A DNA stretch of 64,000 nucleotides from Metallyticus violacea (GCA_030762175.1 CM060831.1:67438001-67502000); one strand, 5' to 3'; shown: positions 11,120-22,814, counted from the stretch's first letter. Made by a program: numbers and translations. Notes: a model not told the origin generated them from the sequence alone.

Positions 11120-11930
11120 ATTGGGGCTAAATGTTTCTCCAGGAGTCACTACGTCTCGCCGACATCATATGAGACATGACGACGGACAATGATGCAAGTG
11201 GAAAGAGAATCGGATGCATCGAAAATCCAACTGTAGACCACGACAAATGACGGCAACGCTGTGTGACAGATACCTCTCTTCCATATGTAACGGAACGTTC
11301 AACTTCAACAGTAGAGCAGTACAATCTCCGTGTCTGCTTCCTCAATTCAACAGCATCTTCTTCATAGAATTAGCTCCACTCATTTCTTTGCAGCAAATTA
11401 CCTTAATCCTGAACAATGGATGCCTGAACACAGTCAGTGGCTTATAGAATGGCAGCATGTGTTTCCGGAAGAGTTTCGCTTTAACTTGGACTACAATGAT
11501 GGCAGTATTAAATGAAACATAACACCCAGCTTGCGCTGTTCCACCCAAACGGCAGACGTAACAGTGTGAGACATATTTGGGTATCCTGACTGCTACGAAT
11601 TGCCGGTACTCGCAACAACCGTTAAATCAGGAAAACTGTAGCGGCAGAAGTCATGCGCCTGACGCTATATTTCAACAGAACAATGTTTTGCCACAAATAG
11701 TCAAAATGTTCAAGTCTTCTTCGCAACTTGGCAGATGCAGTTTCTTCCTTGGCCTGCAGGTTCATCAGGTGTGGCAACTAGTTCGTCAAAGTCCTCCAGC
11801 AGCCATAACAATGAACCGTGAACTTGCATACGAGCAGTTTGTAGGCAATTCCCCAAGAATACATCGAAAGTCTTTGACTAGACGCCAAACGTTCATAGTG
11901 TTGCAATTTTCAATAATAGTACCCTACTCT
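11120..11930 (+). mobile_element. Tc1-like transposase remnant
   Basis: Broken plus-strand frames resemble a Tc1-type DD34D/E transposase. RQMTATLCDRYL near 11240 fits the linker after the paired-type DNA-binding domain. At 11440-11510 the frame reads HVFPEEFRFNLDYNDG, where the family has SDESRFNLDYNDG, so the first catalytic Asp is now Glu. At 11660-11700 DAIFQQNNVLPQ replaces the usual AIFQQDNARPH, changing the second Asp to Asn. LLPWPA-like sequence near 11745 and a C-terminal region to about 11900 follow. At least three frameshifts and the lost Asp make it dead. The 154-aa frame at 11577-12041 is only partly transposase-derived. Confidence 0.8.
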
Positions 11931-13258
11931 ATTTTAACCAATTTCAACCAAATAGTTTCTGGAGATATTTTGACTCCAGATCGTTCAACGACCCATTGTC
12001 TTGAACACAAATTCCAGAAGAATGGATTTTCTTATGTTTAATACGAAAAGCTACAAAACTAAAATTAGTCTTACCTTACGCTGATGCAATAATAGCAATC
12101 CGCTGATCAATAAATTTTCCATTCCTGGACTTAACCTTCTGTAACCTGTATCTCTGTGGAATTTTTAAAATCTACATATTTGCATACGCGGAAGAACTAA
12201 AACACGGCACCTGGGAACTACAGTGAGTGATACTTAACTTCTTAAGCAGAAGACAACATATTTTAAACAAAAAGATGAAACAGTTACTATGTCCTTTTTC
12301 AATCTGGAGGATTATAGTAGTACTTATGTTTAGTAATATTTTACATTAATGCTTTTTGCATTTACTTCTAAAATATATTAGTAAAAATAGAGAATGCATA
12401 TGCAGAAATAGGTCTTGATTTACATGTATTTGGTATTAATGAATTTAATGTAAATACTGTGTTAATTGTAGAAGCTATGTGAGTTCATCTATGATTTGCA
12501 TGTTAACTTACATTTGTAAAGGCACAAGTCGTAACTACCTCAACGATGATCTAATCAAAAAGTTACACAGTAAAATTCACCCGGATTTCATTAAACAAAT
12601 CCAGCAATCGGGATAAACCCCTTAAAGCCAGTAACTGAGATAAGACTGTACTTCGAAGTTACTGTCACTGGTTCTAGACTAAGAAATGCTTTCGCTTGGG
12701 CTGTGCTGCAAATATCTGTTTTAGTGCCCCGTAATTTGCTGCATATCCTCATTATTCTGTGGGTGTATATGCGCAAGTGCTACATTGTAGATTCAATCTA
12801 ATTCTCATATCTGATAGCACTTCATGAAACGCAAATGTGGGCTGCTTTCTTCTTCTCTAGAGTGCAGCGTCTCAAAGCCCATTCCCATCCACCTTTAAAC
12901 ATTAAATGGCACCGAAGCAGACAGACATGCTTCTCCCTGCTGAATTGACTAACCTTTGAACGCGGAACTGCTCGGAGAGCAGGTGGCACAATACAGCAAG
13001 TCTCTCTCTATTCTGTTTGATGTCGTTAATCAGTCTTTCAGCCATTACGAGAGAGTCGCGACAAAGAGGGAGGTGGGAAAATGTCCTACATTAATGATGC
13101 AACAACGCTCCTTAGTTTCTCGCTTTTTTTAATGATCATTTTGATGCTATATTATCCTTATTTTTATTGTTATTAATAAAAATAATCATCTATTTTTAAG
13201 TGAGATGCAAAATGGACTCGACGAAACTAAATTTTTGCGCATACACACACATAATATC
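11931..13258. other. Spacer, no recognised gene
   Basis: AT-rich to 12830, then a GC-richer patch at 12830-13080 without a recognisable domain or repeat match. Nothing nameable seen. Confidence 0.45.
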
Positions 13259-13790
13259 CTAGGACGGTTCTAAAATTTTTCAGCTTGACTCAGAGATGTC
13301 GTGAAGATGGCCAAATTACTATGATATTTGTTAAGTATCATCTAAAGATGGCGCGCTGTAAATTTCTGACTCGTAAGTTTAGTCACTTGTTTATGACGAT
13401 CGTGTATACAAACCAGTGTTAACATTTTCTTAAAAAATGTATAAAACGAAATACGAGCTATGATAAAGTACTTAGTTTTGACGGGTCTAACCCCAAATAC
13501 AAAAGGAGTTTAGATTCCACATTAAAACACTCCCCACCCCTTCGTTTTCGATCGTCACAAAATGGGCTGCTGAATTCAAGCCTGTCTATATCCATTCAAG
13601 AAGAGGAGCGACTAGGGCGTCCTAAAACTGCTACGACCGACATGATTATGACAAAAATTCACATGCCATATTCAATGATCGCCGATTCAATGTAAGCGAG
13701 TTGGCTGACATTGCAAAGACCTGACAGGTCGTGTCCACAACATTTTACACGAAGTTCTGGATATGAGAATGTTTTCCGCTCGATGAAAGC
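13259..13790 (+). mobile_element. Mariner remnant, 5' half only
   Basis: This is the same family as 9803-11110. The terminal repeat is decayed (AGGACGGTTCTAAAATTTTT), followed by the shared GACTCAGAGATGTCGTGAAG. Coding remnants include VKYLVLTGLTPN-like sequence, then FAAEFKPVYIHSR-like sequence, and RPKTATTDMIMTKIH with small changes. Similarity stops near 13790 in the LDMRMFSARW region, before any catalytic residue. It is useful as the empty-site comparison for the insert at 10125-10620, since CCATTCAAGAAGAGGAGCG occurs here without interruption. Confidence 0.85.
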
Positions 13791-14733
13791 GGGTCTAAAA
13801 CCCTTCCAAAGCACAAAGTGCAAGCCACCATCACACCGCACACAACAGCATTAGCCATCTAACCTGGTACTTTCAACGAAATGAAATGGGATGAAATAGG
13901 AGAATAGACAATTAGTGGAAAGGAAAGATATATCCGTGCATTCGCCAAGCGAACAGAAGAAGCCACGAAAAAAACCAGAGTTCGTGATGGGCCGTCCCAA
14001 GAGATTTGAATTTGAAAACTCCTAAAGCTTATTATTTGAGCCACTCAGTCAAATATATATATTTTTTTAATTTTTGGAATGACAGCTTTATCTGGTAATT
14101 CGTTAATCAGACATTTTGCCTTTAGCTCTTTTATGGGTATTAGCATTGCACTTAACCCTACAAACCCTATTGCAGCTGAACCTTTCGCTTTTGAATCTAG
14201 AATCGCTCCAACTGTTAGCTATGCTACTGTGCACGTTTGGCTTGTCAGTTCTATGACGGTATCGATTACGAAACTGTAAACCAACGGGAAAGAAATAAAA
14301 GTGTTTGAACTCTTAGCTATTATATCTTGGATAGACGATAGTGGCTTCTTTGGTTCACAAGGATTTAACATCATAGAAACAAAATACAAACGGTGGAATA
14401 AGGTCGGCTTAAAAGGGGCAGCCTACATCACTCACGTCAATTCAGTTCAATCAGTTATCGGGTTTCCTATGAAATGTACCACCTTCAGAACAGGCCAGAT
14501 GCTTTTAGAACAGAAGCAAAGGAAAGACAAGACAATAAAGCCCCGGTTTATCCTATGAACGTGAAGCAGGGCATTTGACAGTTTCAGTCATTAATTCCTT
14601 GAGTTATTAAGTGATTACAGGAAAATCTGAAATTATTTTCATTTGAGTATTGAAAGATTTTCCAAACTTCTGTATATTTCTTTTCAGTTTCTTATAAACA
14701 TATGTTTCTCAACAACGCTATTTAAATGCAATA
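13791..14733. other. Spacer, no recognised gene
   Basis: Short open frames at 14079-14279 (plus) and 14301-14558 (plus) lack recognisable domains. No repeat match seen. Confidence 0.4.
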
Positions 14734-14935
14734 TAGGGGAATGGCAATGTGAGGAAATGCATTGTAAGATTAAGTTCGTTAACAAGTAGAAATGACGGTT
14801 GGGAAAGATTACATGTATATAATATAGAGTGTGCGCATGCGCAACATGAAGAAGCGTGCTGTTTAACGGCCTAATGAGAGAGTCGAGTGTGGAAGTTCGA
14901 GGTGAGAGGTTGTGCCAGCATCCTTCCATCTTAGT
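14734..14935 (+). repeat. Dispersed repeat with NRF-1-like palindrome, copy 1
   Basis: About 200 bp align to 55752-55945 in the same orientation. Shared blocks are GGAATGGCAATGTG, GGAAATGCATTGTAAGATTA, GGTTGGGAAAGATTACATGT, the palindrome at about 14830-14842, and AGAGGTTG. Here the palindrome is TGCGCATGCGCA, identical to the core consensus known for NRF-1 in animals. The repeat could be a 5' UTR or promoter of a retroelement, part of an LTR, or a duplicated host promoter; nothing in either copy decides this. An 81-aa minus frame across it is not supported as coding. Confidence 0.8.
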
Positions 14936-15810
14936 TAATGTCCATCATGAATGTAAGTGTTAACTATTCATTATGAAGACGGCCTTATTAACGTTTGAAT
15001 AATGTTTGAGATTTCAGTGAATACTTAAGCCTGATATTTTCGGAATATGAAGTTTTAAGTCAGGATGGGTGGGATTTGTTCAGATTAGCTTTGCAGCACG
15101 TCCCCAGTCCCGACTCACGTAGGTATAGGATGGTATTTTAGGAGAATGGAAACAAAGGGATTGTAACAATATCACAAATGAAACAGAGCCTAAATGTGCA
15201 TAGACCTACAGAAATTTTAAACCGAGTACTGGCCATAATTGACGCGAGGTTTACAGTATAAAAGAAATGATTGAATTTGTGTGTGTGTTATTTAACTTCT
15301 ATTTGGATATATCTATAAATACTGGGTACTATGGCTTTCAATGGGCAATATCTCTCTTTACAGTCCAGAAGTTTGATACCCACGTATAGTAAACACAGAA
15401 ACAGGTCGATTGCCTGTTGAAGGCCATAGTTATGCCAAGAAACAATTGCGCACTTCTAAGGAAAACCTTAAGGTTTTAATGTAATTAGCTTTCCCTTCTG
15501 GAAACTGCCACTTTTAATACTTTGAAAAACTCGTAACTTCTTCATAAATGAGCAAATTAAGATTAAGCACTTCTGCGAAATATCCCATGCACCAGTTCCC
15601 AGTGATGTGTTTTAATTTGAACAGCTGAACTAGTTATGTATGGTATGGGCGAATATCAATTAAAATTTGAAAAGAGAACAAAATATTCATCAACTGTGAG
15701 AAACTAAAATTGTTAGGGCAGCAGCTACGCGGGACGAGCGTTAACCTGGACAAATATATTTTTCATTATGTTCATAGGTACTAACATTTAAGAGTGATCT
15801 CACCATAAAT
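14936..15810. other. Spacer, nothing recognised
   Basis: Faint further resemblance to the DNA after 55945 is possible, for example CCCCAGTCCC near 15110 and CTCCCCAGTT near 56107, but I cannot confirm it by eye. No gene seen. Confidence 0.4.
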
Positions 15811-15971
15811 TCCTTCGGAAGGGAAGTAAAGCCGTGGGTCCCGCGTCGTAGATTTACGGCACGTAAAAGAATCTCAAGCCTGAAAGAAGAGGCCTCTGAG
15901 CAAAATTTGTCGGCGGTTTCACGCCCTGAGTTGAATGGGACACTGATGACCTGTTAAAGAGCGTCCGTAAT
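15811..15971 (+). mobile_element. SINE family A, 5'-truncated copy
   Basis: The copy begins inside the body at TCCTTCGGAAGGGAAGTAAA and runs to the shared end GAGCGTCCGTAA, lacking the tRNA-like head. The sub-variant GATTTACGGCACGTAAAAGAATCTC links it to the copy at 49047. Truncation at the 5' end is usual for elements copied by LINE machinery. Confidence 0.88.
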
Positions 15972-16369
15972 CTCTTCAATCATTAACAGATTTCTGAAGC
16001 ATTAACAATATTCTTTCGTACGAAATTTGATGCTCGGTTCCAAGTTAATGCATATCTTCGCTTCGTTTATATCATTACAACTGACAAACTGGCAAAAGTG
16101 AAAGCCCTTGAACAACGTTATCATCCTTCACGTTTGATTTTATATTCTAAAATTACCCATTATTTTTCAACATTAGAATTTATATTAATGTACGGCGGCA
16201 ATTCAATTTATTTTTTAATAGTCCCTTACTTCAATTTATATAGCAAATATTAATCATATTGTGGCATATGGGGTGGCTTAATAATAGAAATTATGCGTTA
16301 ATAATGGGGTTTAATAATTAAAATACTAATAATGTGACCCATCATTATTGTAACAGTATTCTCGTAGTC

Positions 16370-16700
16370 ACCAGTCGCGAGTTAATTGAACGCTTATCTG
16401 GCGTATGTAAACATAGGAAAAGCCTAGCTCCGCGCATGCGTATAGTTGCAACGTTAGGTTTCGTAAGGATGTAGCGTCAGTCTATTGGGAGACGTGAGCG
16501 GGTCAACATGCACAACTCCTCTCCCTGGTTATCGCAACAGCGTCCTACAGATAACGTTGGAAATTGTAAAAACATGAAGCGTTACTAATAAGCAGCCACA
16601 GTAGCTCAACACAACTATCAGTTCACGGTATTATTTGTGTTCCTTTCTTGTGTACATTATAACTTAGGAATGTTTAAGGATTAAAAGTAGGAGTGTGCTC
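16370..16700. promoter_or_regulatory. GC-richer segment with NRF-1-like half palindrome (candidate promoter)
   Basis: This stretch has more G+C and CpG than its AT-rich flanks and contains CCGCGCATGCGTA near 16432, close to the NRF-1 palindrome. It also contains CTATTGGGAG near 16480, an inverted CCAAT-like element. No open frame follows and no TATA box is evident. The call is inference only. Confidence 0.2.
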
Positions 16701-16974
16701 CTAGTGTCCAACCTTGTGCGACGTTAATTGTAAAGGAAAATGTAAAAAGCGAGTGTTATATCGAAGGCTGTGACAATATTATAATAATATTGTTGCTACT
16801 ACAAACTTGATAGAGCATACAGACAATTAGTACAAGCATTCAATGGTGGTAATCGTTCCCCTCATATGCATTCCATGTACCATCTTTACACTTGTATCAA
16901 TTTGCAGTGTCCTGCATATTTCTCACTAGGTCTAATTTTTTTCAACTATTTCTTTTTACTATACAAATAATGAA

Positions 16975-17242
16975 CCCCCCTTCCAAAGTCGGCCTTGTTA
17001 CCGTTGGCCCATATTCCTTTGGGTGCAAGAAACAGCTGTCCTAACAGGCAGAATCGCCCGTAAGCGCAGTTAAGCCAACTCAAAGAGAATGATGATAGTG
17101 CACCAGGGTGATTACACCCAAATGCCAGGCAACGAGGACTTTGAGAATTGTCTTAATCAGGCAAAAATCTCCATGGCATATCTGTGAATCGAACTGCGGG
17201 AGCCCAGAAATACTAGTTGACCACTAGACCATGGGGCTGGTC
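16975..17242 (-). mobile_element. SINE-like tRNA-derived element
   Basis: On the minus strand the unit starts GACCAGCCCCATGGTCTAGT followed by GGTCAACTAG and then a B-box-like CAGTTCGATTCAC, a tRNA-like head. A roughly 200-bp body rich in defined blocks (ATTCTCAAAGTCCTCGTTGC, TGGGTGTAATCACCCTGG) follows. It ends near GGGGGGTTCA. There is only one copy in the window and no clear target-site duplication, so it is supported mainly by the Pol III promoter boxes. Confidence 0.6.
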
Positions 17243-17338
17243 GAACATATGTTTGGATGTAAAATGTCTGAAATGAAGATTTACTAAAGGAATTCCTTTC
17301 ACAATATCATAAGCCTATTTCTTTCCTTTGTGATTTAC

Positions 17339-17560
17339 TGAGCTGGGTGGCTCAAGCGGTAACGCTTTGTAAAGGTACAAATCTCATGGATGCGAACATT
17401 TTAAAGGATTCTTCCTCCTTGGCCGGTGTCGGAGTGTTCTATCTGGAAACAAGTTATGTCCCTTCTGCTCCGCGCAGTCCCACTTCCATCCCTCCTCGAG
17501 TTGCGGCTAGCCATGAGCCATGCTAAAGTGCCGAAGTATTCTCCGTCACGTCTAGCTCCT
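17339..17560 (+). repeat. Dispersed SINE-like repeat, copy 1
   Basis: The head TGAGCTGGGTGGCTCAAGCG has an A-box-like TGGCTCAAGCGG. It shares GCTTTGTAAAGGT, GTGTCGGAGTGTTCTATCTG, AAACAAGTTAT and CTCCGCGCAGTC with the copy at 26985-27230 (there with several differences). No canonical B box is visible, so Pol III origin is uncertain. Confidence 0.6.
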
Positions 17561-18161
17561 TACTGATTAAGTTCATTATGTTTGCATTAGAAAAAAAAAA
17601 GTTCTTCACTTTTGCAGAATTTAGTAGTCACATTGCTTTCAGTAAAATATTTCTTAAAGCTGTAATATCGATCAACATCATTACTGTCATAAATTTGTAC
17701 ACATTGATGTCACATTTAAAACCGAGAAACTGGTCTATAGCCAACGTCTGCACTATTTATTCACGCGATGTTGCTAATACCGCTGTTCACATGTATGGAA
17801 CAAAAATTAATATTTAACACTAATGTGAAAAAATCGAAAATTTAACAGTATGATTATTTACACCGTAAAAAAGAGGACATGTCGGTATAAATGCTGACGT
17901 ATTAAAATACTAGCTATATGTTTTTATTGTAGTTTACTTTTAACTCTTAAGAGTAGTCCCAGATTCAGCCGATCTGGGTGAGAAAAACACGAATGAAATG
18001 GAATTTTTTCCAAACATTTAGCACTGGGTCTCCTAAAACAAATGTCTTTCATATAGTTCAAAAAGATGTTCTGCTCGTAAAACTCAGTGCTTTAGTTTTA
18101 TGCACTTTTGCTCTTTTAAATTATCTCATTCGTGCATTAATACACTATTACTACTCTTTCT
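17561..18161. other. Spacer, nothing recognised
   Basis: A 79-aa frame at 17578-17817 begins with a run of Lys and has no recognisable domain. Nothing else seen. Confidence 0.4.
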
Positions 18162-18323
18162 CAAGCAAGTACTTTTCTCGCCACTGGATACAGAAAGTGC
18201 TGTATGTTTGTTTACTTTACCTATAACACTCGCTTATTGCTACAAGCAAGTACTTTTCTCGCCACTGGATACAGAAAGTGCTGTATGTTTGTTTACTTTA
18301 CCTATAACACTCGCTTATTGCTA
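18162..18323. repeat. Perfect 81-bp tandem duplication
   Basis: Copies 18162-18242 and 18243-18323 look identical base for base, starting CAAGCAAGTACTTTTCTCGC and ending CTCGCTTATTGCTA. The 81-bp unit is 27 codons, so the open frame 18100-18366 stays open through both copies. Identity in an otherwise decayed region suggests a recent event or an assembly artefact. Confidence 0.95.
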
Positions 18324-18690
18324 CAAAGCTGGCGCCAAGTCTATTCATCATGTTTGTTGGATTTAGCGCCCTAATATAAATTGCAACATTGTTCGTATGC
18401 AGAACCATTAACACAATTATCTTAAGAAATTAGGAGTTTCAGCGACTTTTTCCCACGATAATTCGAACCAGTCATGTGAAAACCAAACAGTCATAATGAG
18501 TTTCCTTTAACTGCTCGCTAAGCTTATAAATTTCGACAAGTTTTGGTTATTTATTTATTTATTACACTATGTTTCAACGACAATACCACAATTATAACAA
18601 ATAATAACATGGAAAATACTCATCTTCCAAAACAACACCTGCATTAAAAAGTCACTTAAAAACACACATGAACTTTATATTTCTTATTTA
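18324..18690. other. Spacer, nothing recognised
   Basis: AT-rich DNA between the tandem duplication and SINE-A; no gene seen. Confidence 0.45.
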
Positions 18691-18700
18691 CTACACAGGG

Positions 18701-18998
18701 TTTTTTTTTTATTTATTTATTTATGAACGCTCTTTAACAGCTCAGTTCATCAGCGTCCCATTCAACTCAGGGCGTGAAACGGCCGACAAATTTTGCTCAG
18801 AGGCCTCTCTTTCGGGCTTGAGGTTCTTTATCGCGCCGTAAATGTACGACACGGGACCCACGGCTTTACTTCCCTTCCGAAGGAAGCCATACTTAGGATT
18901 TTTACGCCCGAAAAAATCCATCGGTTTTGGCCGGGTTCGAACCCGCGATCTTGGGTTTAGGAGGCAAGTATGGTAACCACTACACCACCAGGACCGAC
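18701..18998 (-). mobile_element. SINE family A, full-length copy
   Basis: The minus-strand head reads GGTCCTGGTGGTGTAGTGGT with an intact B box GGGTTCGAACCC. The body matches the family and the element ends in TAAA units and a run of A (seen here as T at 18701-18710). CTACACAGGG at 18691-18700 and TTATACAGGG at 18999-19008 look like an imperfect target-site duplication. The right copy is the first bases of a mariner terminal repeat, so the SINE landed at the edge of that transposon. Confidence 0.92.
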
Positions 18999-19001
18999 TT
19001 A

Positions 19002-19731
19002 TACAGGGTGACTCAATGGAATATGACGGTTTTCAGAACCTTCTTATGGAACACTCGTATAGAATTAAATAAAAATACTATTTCAAGCAATTTATTAATC
19101 TGACCTTATTTTTTAAAAATCACATTTTTAAGTGGGCTCCATGACACTGAACACATTCGTGTAATCGACTTGGGAAGTTTACCATAACTCGCTGCAATAA
19201 AACGTGATCATTATCCCTAATTTCATCAGTAAGTTTTCTTTTAACTGCATAATGATCCGTGGCCTGTTGCAGTACACTTTACTTTTCAAGTATTCCCATA
19301 AAAATAGTCTGCAGTTTTCAGATCGTAGTAGCCAGGGAACATCAGCAAATCGAGAAATTATGCGTCCAGGAAACAGGATCCGCAGAGTGTTCATTGTTTC
19401 ACGAGCGGTATGAGCTGTGGCACCATCCTGCTGGAACCAAAACTTATTTTCATCATTATCATTCCATCTGAAAGTCCAGTGTTGCCAGAGTTTCTGGTAT
19501 ATTATATTCTACCCTAAATGTTCTCTGAATGTAGAAGCTTGACTTGGATTCAATAACTCTTGTAACAACAACGAATACATGTTTTTCAGCCGTCCAATGA
19601 TCAATGCTGTTGTTTACCAAATGGACAGAATAAATTGCATAATTACATAGCAACTAATATCACAACTGTAATGCCAAGTCGCTAGAAACGGCAGCGTTCT
19701 GAAAACCGGCATATTCCATTGGGTCCCTCTG
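19002..19731 (-). mobile_element. Internally deleted mariner-like element with both terminal repeats
   Basis: Left terminus CAGGGTGACTCAATGGAATA, followed by TGACGGTTTTCAGAA, is the inverse of the right terminus ending CATATTCCATTGGGTCCCTC, about 33 bp with few mismatches. The minus-strand coding remnant reads FWFQQDGATAHTA (second catalytic Asp kept), then LRILFPGRIISRFADVPW and LFLWEYLKSKVYCNRPR. Family members have PDLTPCDFFLWGYLKSKVY; the third Asp is lost here (SENCRLFLW). The N-terminal half is missing. A SINE-A sits against its left end. Confidence 0.82.
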
Positions 19732-19859
19732 AGTACATTTACAACACATTACTTGCAATTAAATAACTAAATACCAGACGAAAAATCTCGAAAATTCCCA
19801 CTGATAATTTTGATTTCTTGTTCATTAATCTTGACATACTTCTTTCTCTACAGATCCCT

Positions 19860-20516
19860 ACATTTCCTTCTGCTAAAGTATTCGATGTCCAACTTCCGTG
19901 TCGCTTGATGGTTTGTACCAGCTCCTGAATCAGCCAACAATGATGCAGAGCACCTCCGGAAAGTGTCCAGTGTACTCTTCTGAATTCTGTAGTTTTAAGA
20001 ATTTAGCAATATCTTTCAGAAAGTTTGCAAATGTGTTGACATCAACTGTTTGTCTGATACATTTACCGTTTTTCTATCCCACAAAAATCTCCCATGATTA
20101 GTTCCGTCAGGACGATGAACATATTTTCGAATAATCGCTAACATATCTACATCATCAACGACGCCACATGTAACCAAAAAAACTCCTTTGCAATCTTGGT
20201 TTTGGTAGTTGAAAGGAAAATCCCATATTGTCCTTCATCTCTTGACATTTTCCATTGGCATATACGTCAGTTCGTCTCTTCTACAAGCATCAACTGATCC
20301 AATAAGTGCCACTTTCACAAACAGAAATCCACCGTCCGCTTCTTTTAAATTTTTCGTATTTAGTAAACTTTTTAGATTTCTTTGATCTATATCCTCGTTC
20401 TTTCTTTTAAGAAAGGCAATTAAAGTGGTATATTTACCAATATTAAAGTTTCTTTTCATGGAGACGACAACGTGCAACAGAATAATACGCCCAAATGGAC
20501 GCAGGCTTATAAACAT
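19860..20516 (-). mobile_element. Crypton-like tyrosine recombinase remnant
   Basis: Minus-strand frames match the Crypton-type tyrosine recombinase fold, which moves DNA through a circular intermediate using Arg, Lys, His-x-x-Arg, His/Trp and Tyr. Frame 20516-20235 holds LIGSVDACRRDELTYM, matching the family's GACRRxEL box with the first catalytic Arg. After a stop, FVTCGVVDD-like and RPDGTNHGRFLWDRK follow. EEYTGHF then precedes RRCSASLLADSG in a shifted frame (one extra C near 19957), the HxxR box. KRHGSWTSNTLAEGN ends it, where relatives have KRHGGWKSSTVAEGY; the catalytic Tyr codon is now AAT (Asn) at 19862-19864. It is therefore dead. No neighbours suggest a host role. Confidence 0.78.
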
Positions 20517-22814
20517 TTTTATAAATGCTCAAAAAGCTTCTCATTTTCTTACTTTTTCACCATTTTAGTAGCGTTCATGTACCAATTCATATTTTCCCTT
20601 CCAATTACTCGCCAGAAAAGATGAAATAACTATCGAAGCACCCATTCAATATCTAAAGGTAAACTGTTCTCAGAATAGTTCATTTTCGAAATACTTTTAA
20701 TTCCTCAGCTTTTCGTTCGTTCGATTTAATCGTATGTCATTTTTATCATAAACAAATTAACATCATTACCTTGCCATTTCTACGGAATATAAAGATACTC
20801 CACATTAAACCATAATGCATTAGAATAAAATAGACTGGTGGTGTTATTTAATTTTTTTTAAACGAACGCAGTATGTTGCCTAGTTCTGCTAACACATTCG
20901 AGCTGTAATATTTATAACTATTCTTTTTTTTATTACTATGCTGCCATGGCCTAAATTTTAGGAACTAATTTCAAGTCTGTCTTAACCTCCGTTGCAGTGA
21001 TTTGATTAGCTGTCACTAGGCAACGCGATCGTCTCTGTTCCCATTTCCGCTTCCTTGACAGGCCTCGCGCACCCCTTTGGGCTGATTCTGCACAGAGCTC
21101 CTAAGGTTTATTTTGGTCTTCTAGTTTTTGTAATGTCTTTCAAGTCGTCACACATCAACGCTTCTTTTGCACATCTATTTATAAATAATTGCGCTTTCTC
21201 TTTTCATCTTGACGCCGAGTCCGGTTATAAACAGTTACTAGTACAGGGACGACTGCTGTCAAAAAGCGAACACATGCTTGAAGTCTTCGCAGATGTTAGA
21301 ATGCAGAAATTTATTACTCCATAAAGAAGTACTCGTAACCGTCAGTAGCGTTAACGTTTAGGTCAATAAGCTGCTCTATAAAGATCTCTGGTATTTCTGC
21401 CTTCGCACAACAGTTTCATTAAAAACAGTATTATTAGAGTTGCTGACATATGTACCTATACCTTATTCTTTATGTAAACTACGAAGGAATTATCTGCAGT
21501 CAATAAACATTTTACCTCCCATGTCAACTGCCAAAATCTTTGAAACTACGAGTGCAATTAAAAAACAAACGGCGTTTGAAACTTTCGTATCTACAAAATC
21601 GCCTTTTTATGGTTTGATAAAGTTCCAGGGTATAACAAGGCGAAATTTCTAAAATCTATAATTTTAAACCAATTTTATTCAAGCTCACAATGTATAGCAC
21701 TGCCCTAGAAATAGTGCATATTAAACTTTATGTACCTACCATAATCAATTTTAACATTTTTTGGCCCGTTGACATTAAAAACACTTTACGTAGAAGATTC
21801 AACATCCCACAATACTCTAAATGTTTTTATAATTAAGAAGCTAGGTATCTATAATTTCTAATTATATACTAAAATATATGGTAGGTTTGGGTTTTTAATT
21901 TTCACATTTTTCTTCATTTTATGAAGACATCATTAATTTGAAATTTTATACATGAAAATTAATAGCTGCTATATCAACCTTCTTTGATAAAAATGTTTAT
22001 TCACAGGGTTGGACTAGGCGTAAGACAGTTTGCACAGTAGCACATTTCCGTGTATCCTTATACCACACTATTTAGTCGAAGTATCTGATGGAGCTTTCGC
22101 GCTGTGACATCATGCTGTGATTTACTATGACTACACAAAGAATTGAACGCAGAAGAGTGTCATTGTATTTTAGGCGAATCTGCCCCTTCTAGAACAATAG
22201 TCAAAAGTCGATCGATTCCGTGAATTTTGAAGAGATTGGCAATCTCTTGAGGTGAACTAGTGCAACAGCAATGACCCAATAAAATGTTGATACTGTGAGG
22301 AAAAAGGTGGAACAACATTTTCACTTGACATTATACTTAGTTCTGTCCATAAATTTCCGAGGTTGGTACGCCTACAGTTTCAGGTGTACTAGTATCCGCT
22401 CCGGCTTGCATGCAGTTGAAGGTCAGCTGTCACCTAGTAAATATGGAACGGGGGGGGGGGGTAATGAAGAGTCGGCTTTGTAAAAAAAGCGTGGTATAGT
22501 AAGGAATCGTAACATTGACAAGATATTATGTATGATCACGCTGTATATCCGAATTAGTGAAACATACTAAACCCAAACATAGCAAGATGTAGACGTAATA
22601 AATATTAAGGGTGATTTGTCTTGCCACACTGTGCATCCCAGAGGTGACGTGACCTGAAAGCATCCTCAGAGAAACCTTGCATAAACAAAAAGCAACCCTC
22701 TTTTCCACTCACTTAAAATGCATATGTGCTTGTTATAGATAGAATTATTGTGCTGATGAAGTATTGTTCAGTTTTAAGCTTAACAAACCCAAACCATGAA
22801 CCTCTTAGAACTTA
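20517..22814. other. Long AT-rich spacer, no recognised gene
   Basis: Open frames at 21055-21324 and 21440-21652 (plus) show no known motif. A G run is present near 22450. I find no terminal repeats or tRNA-like boxes. Confidence 0.4.

Noticed and set aside
11577..12041. 154-aa open frame as a gene
   Set aside because: Its first part is Tc1 transposase out of frame in places with the catalytic Asp lost; the rest is read-through into non-coding DNA.
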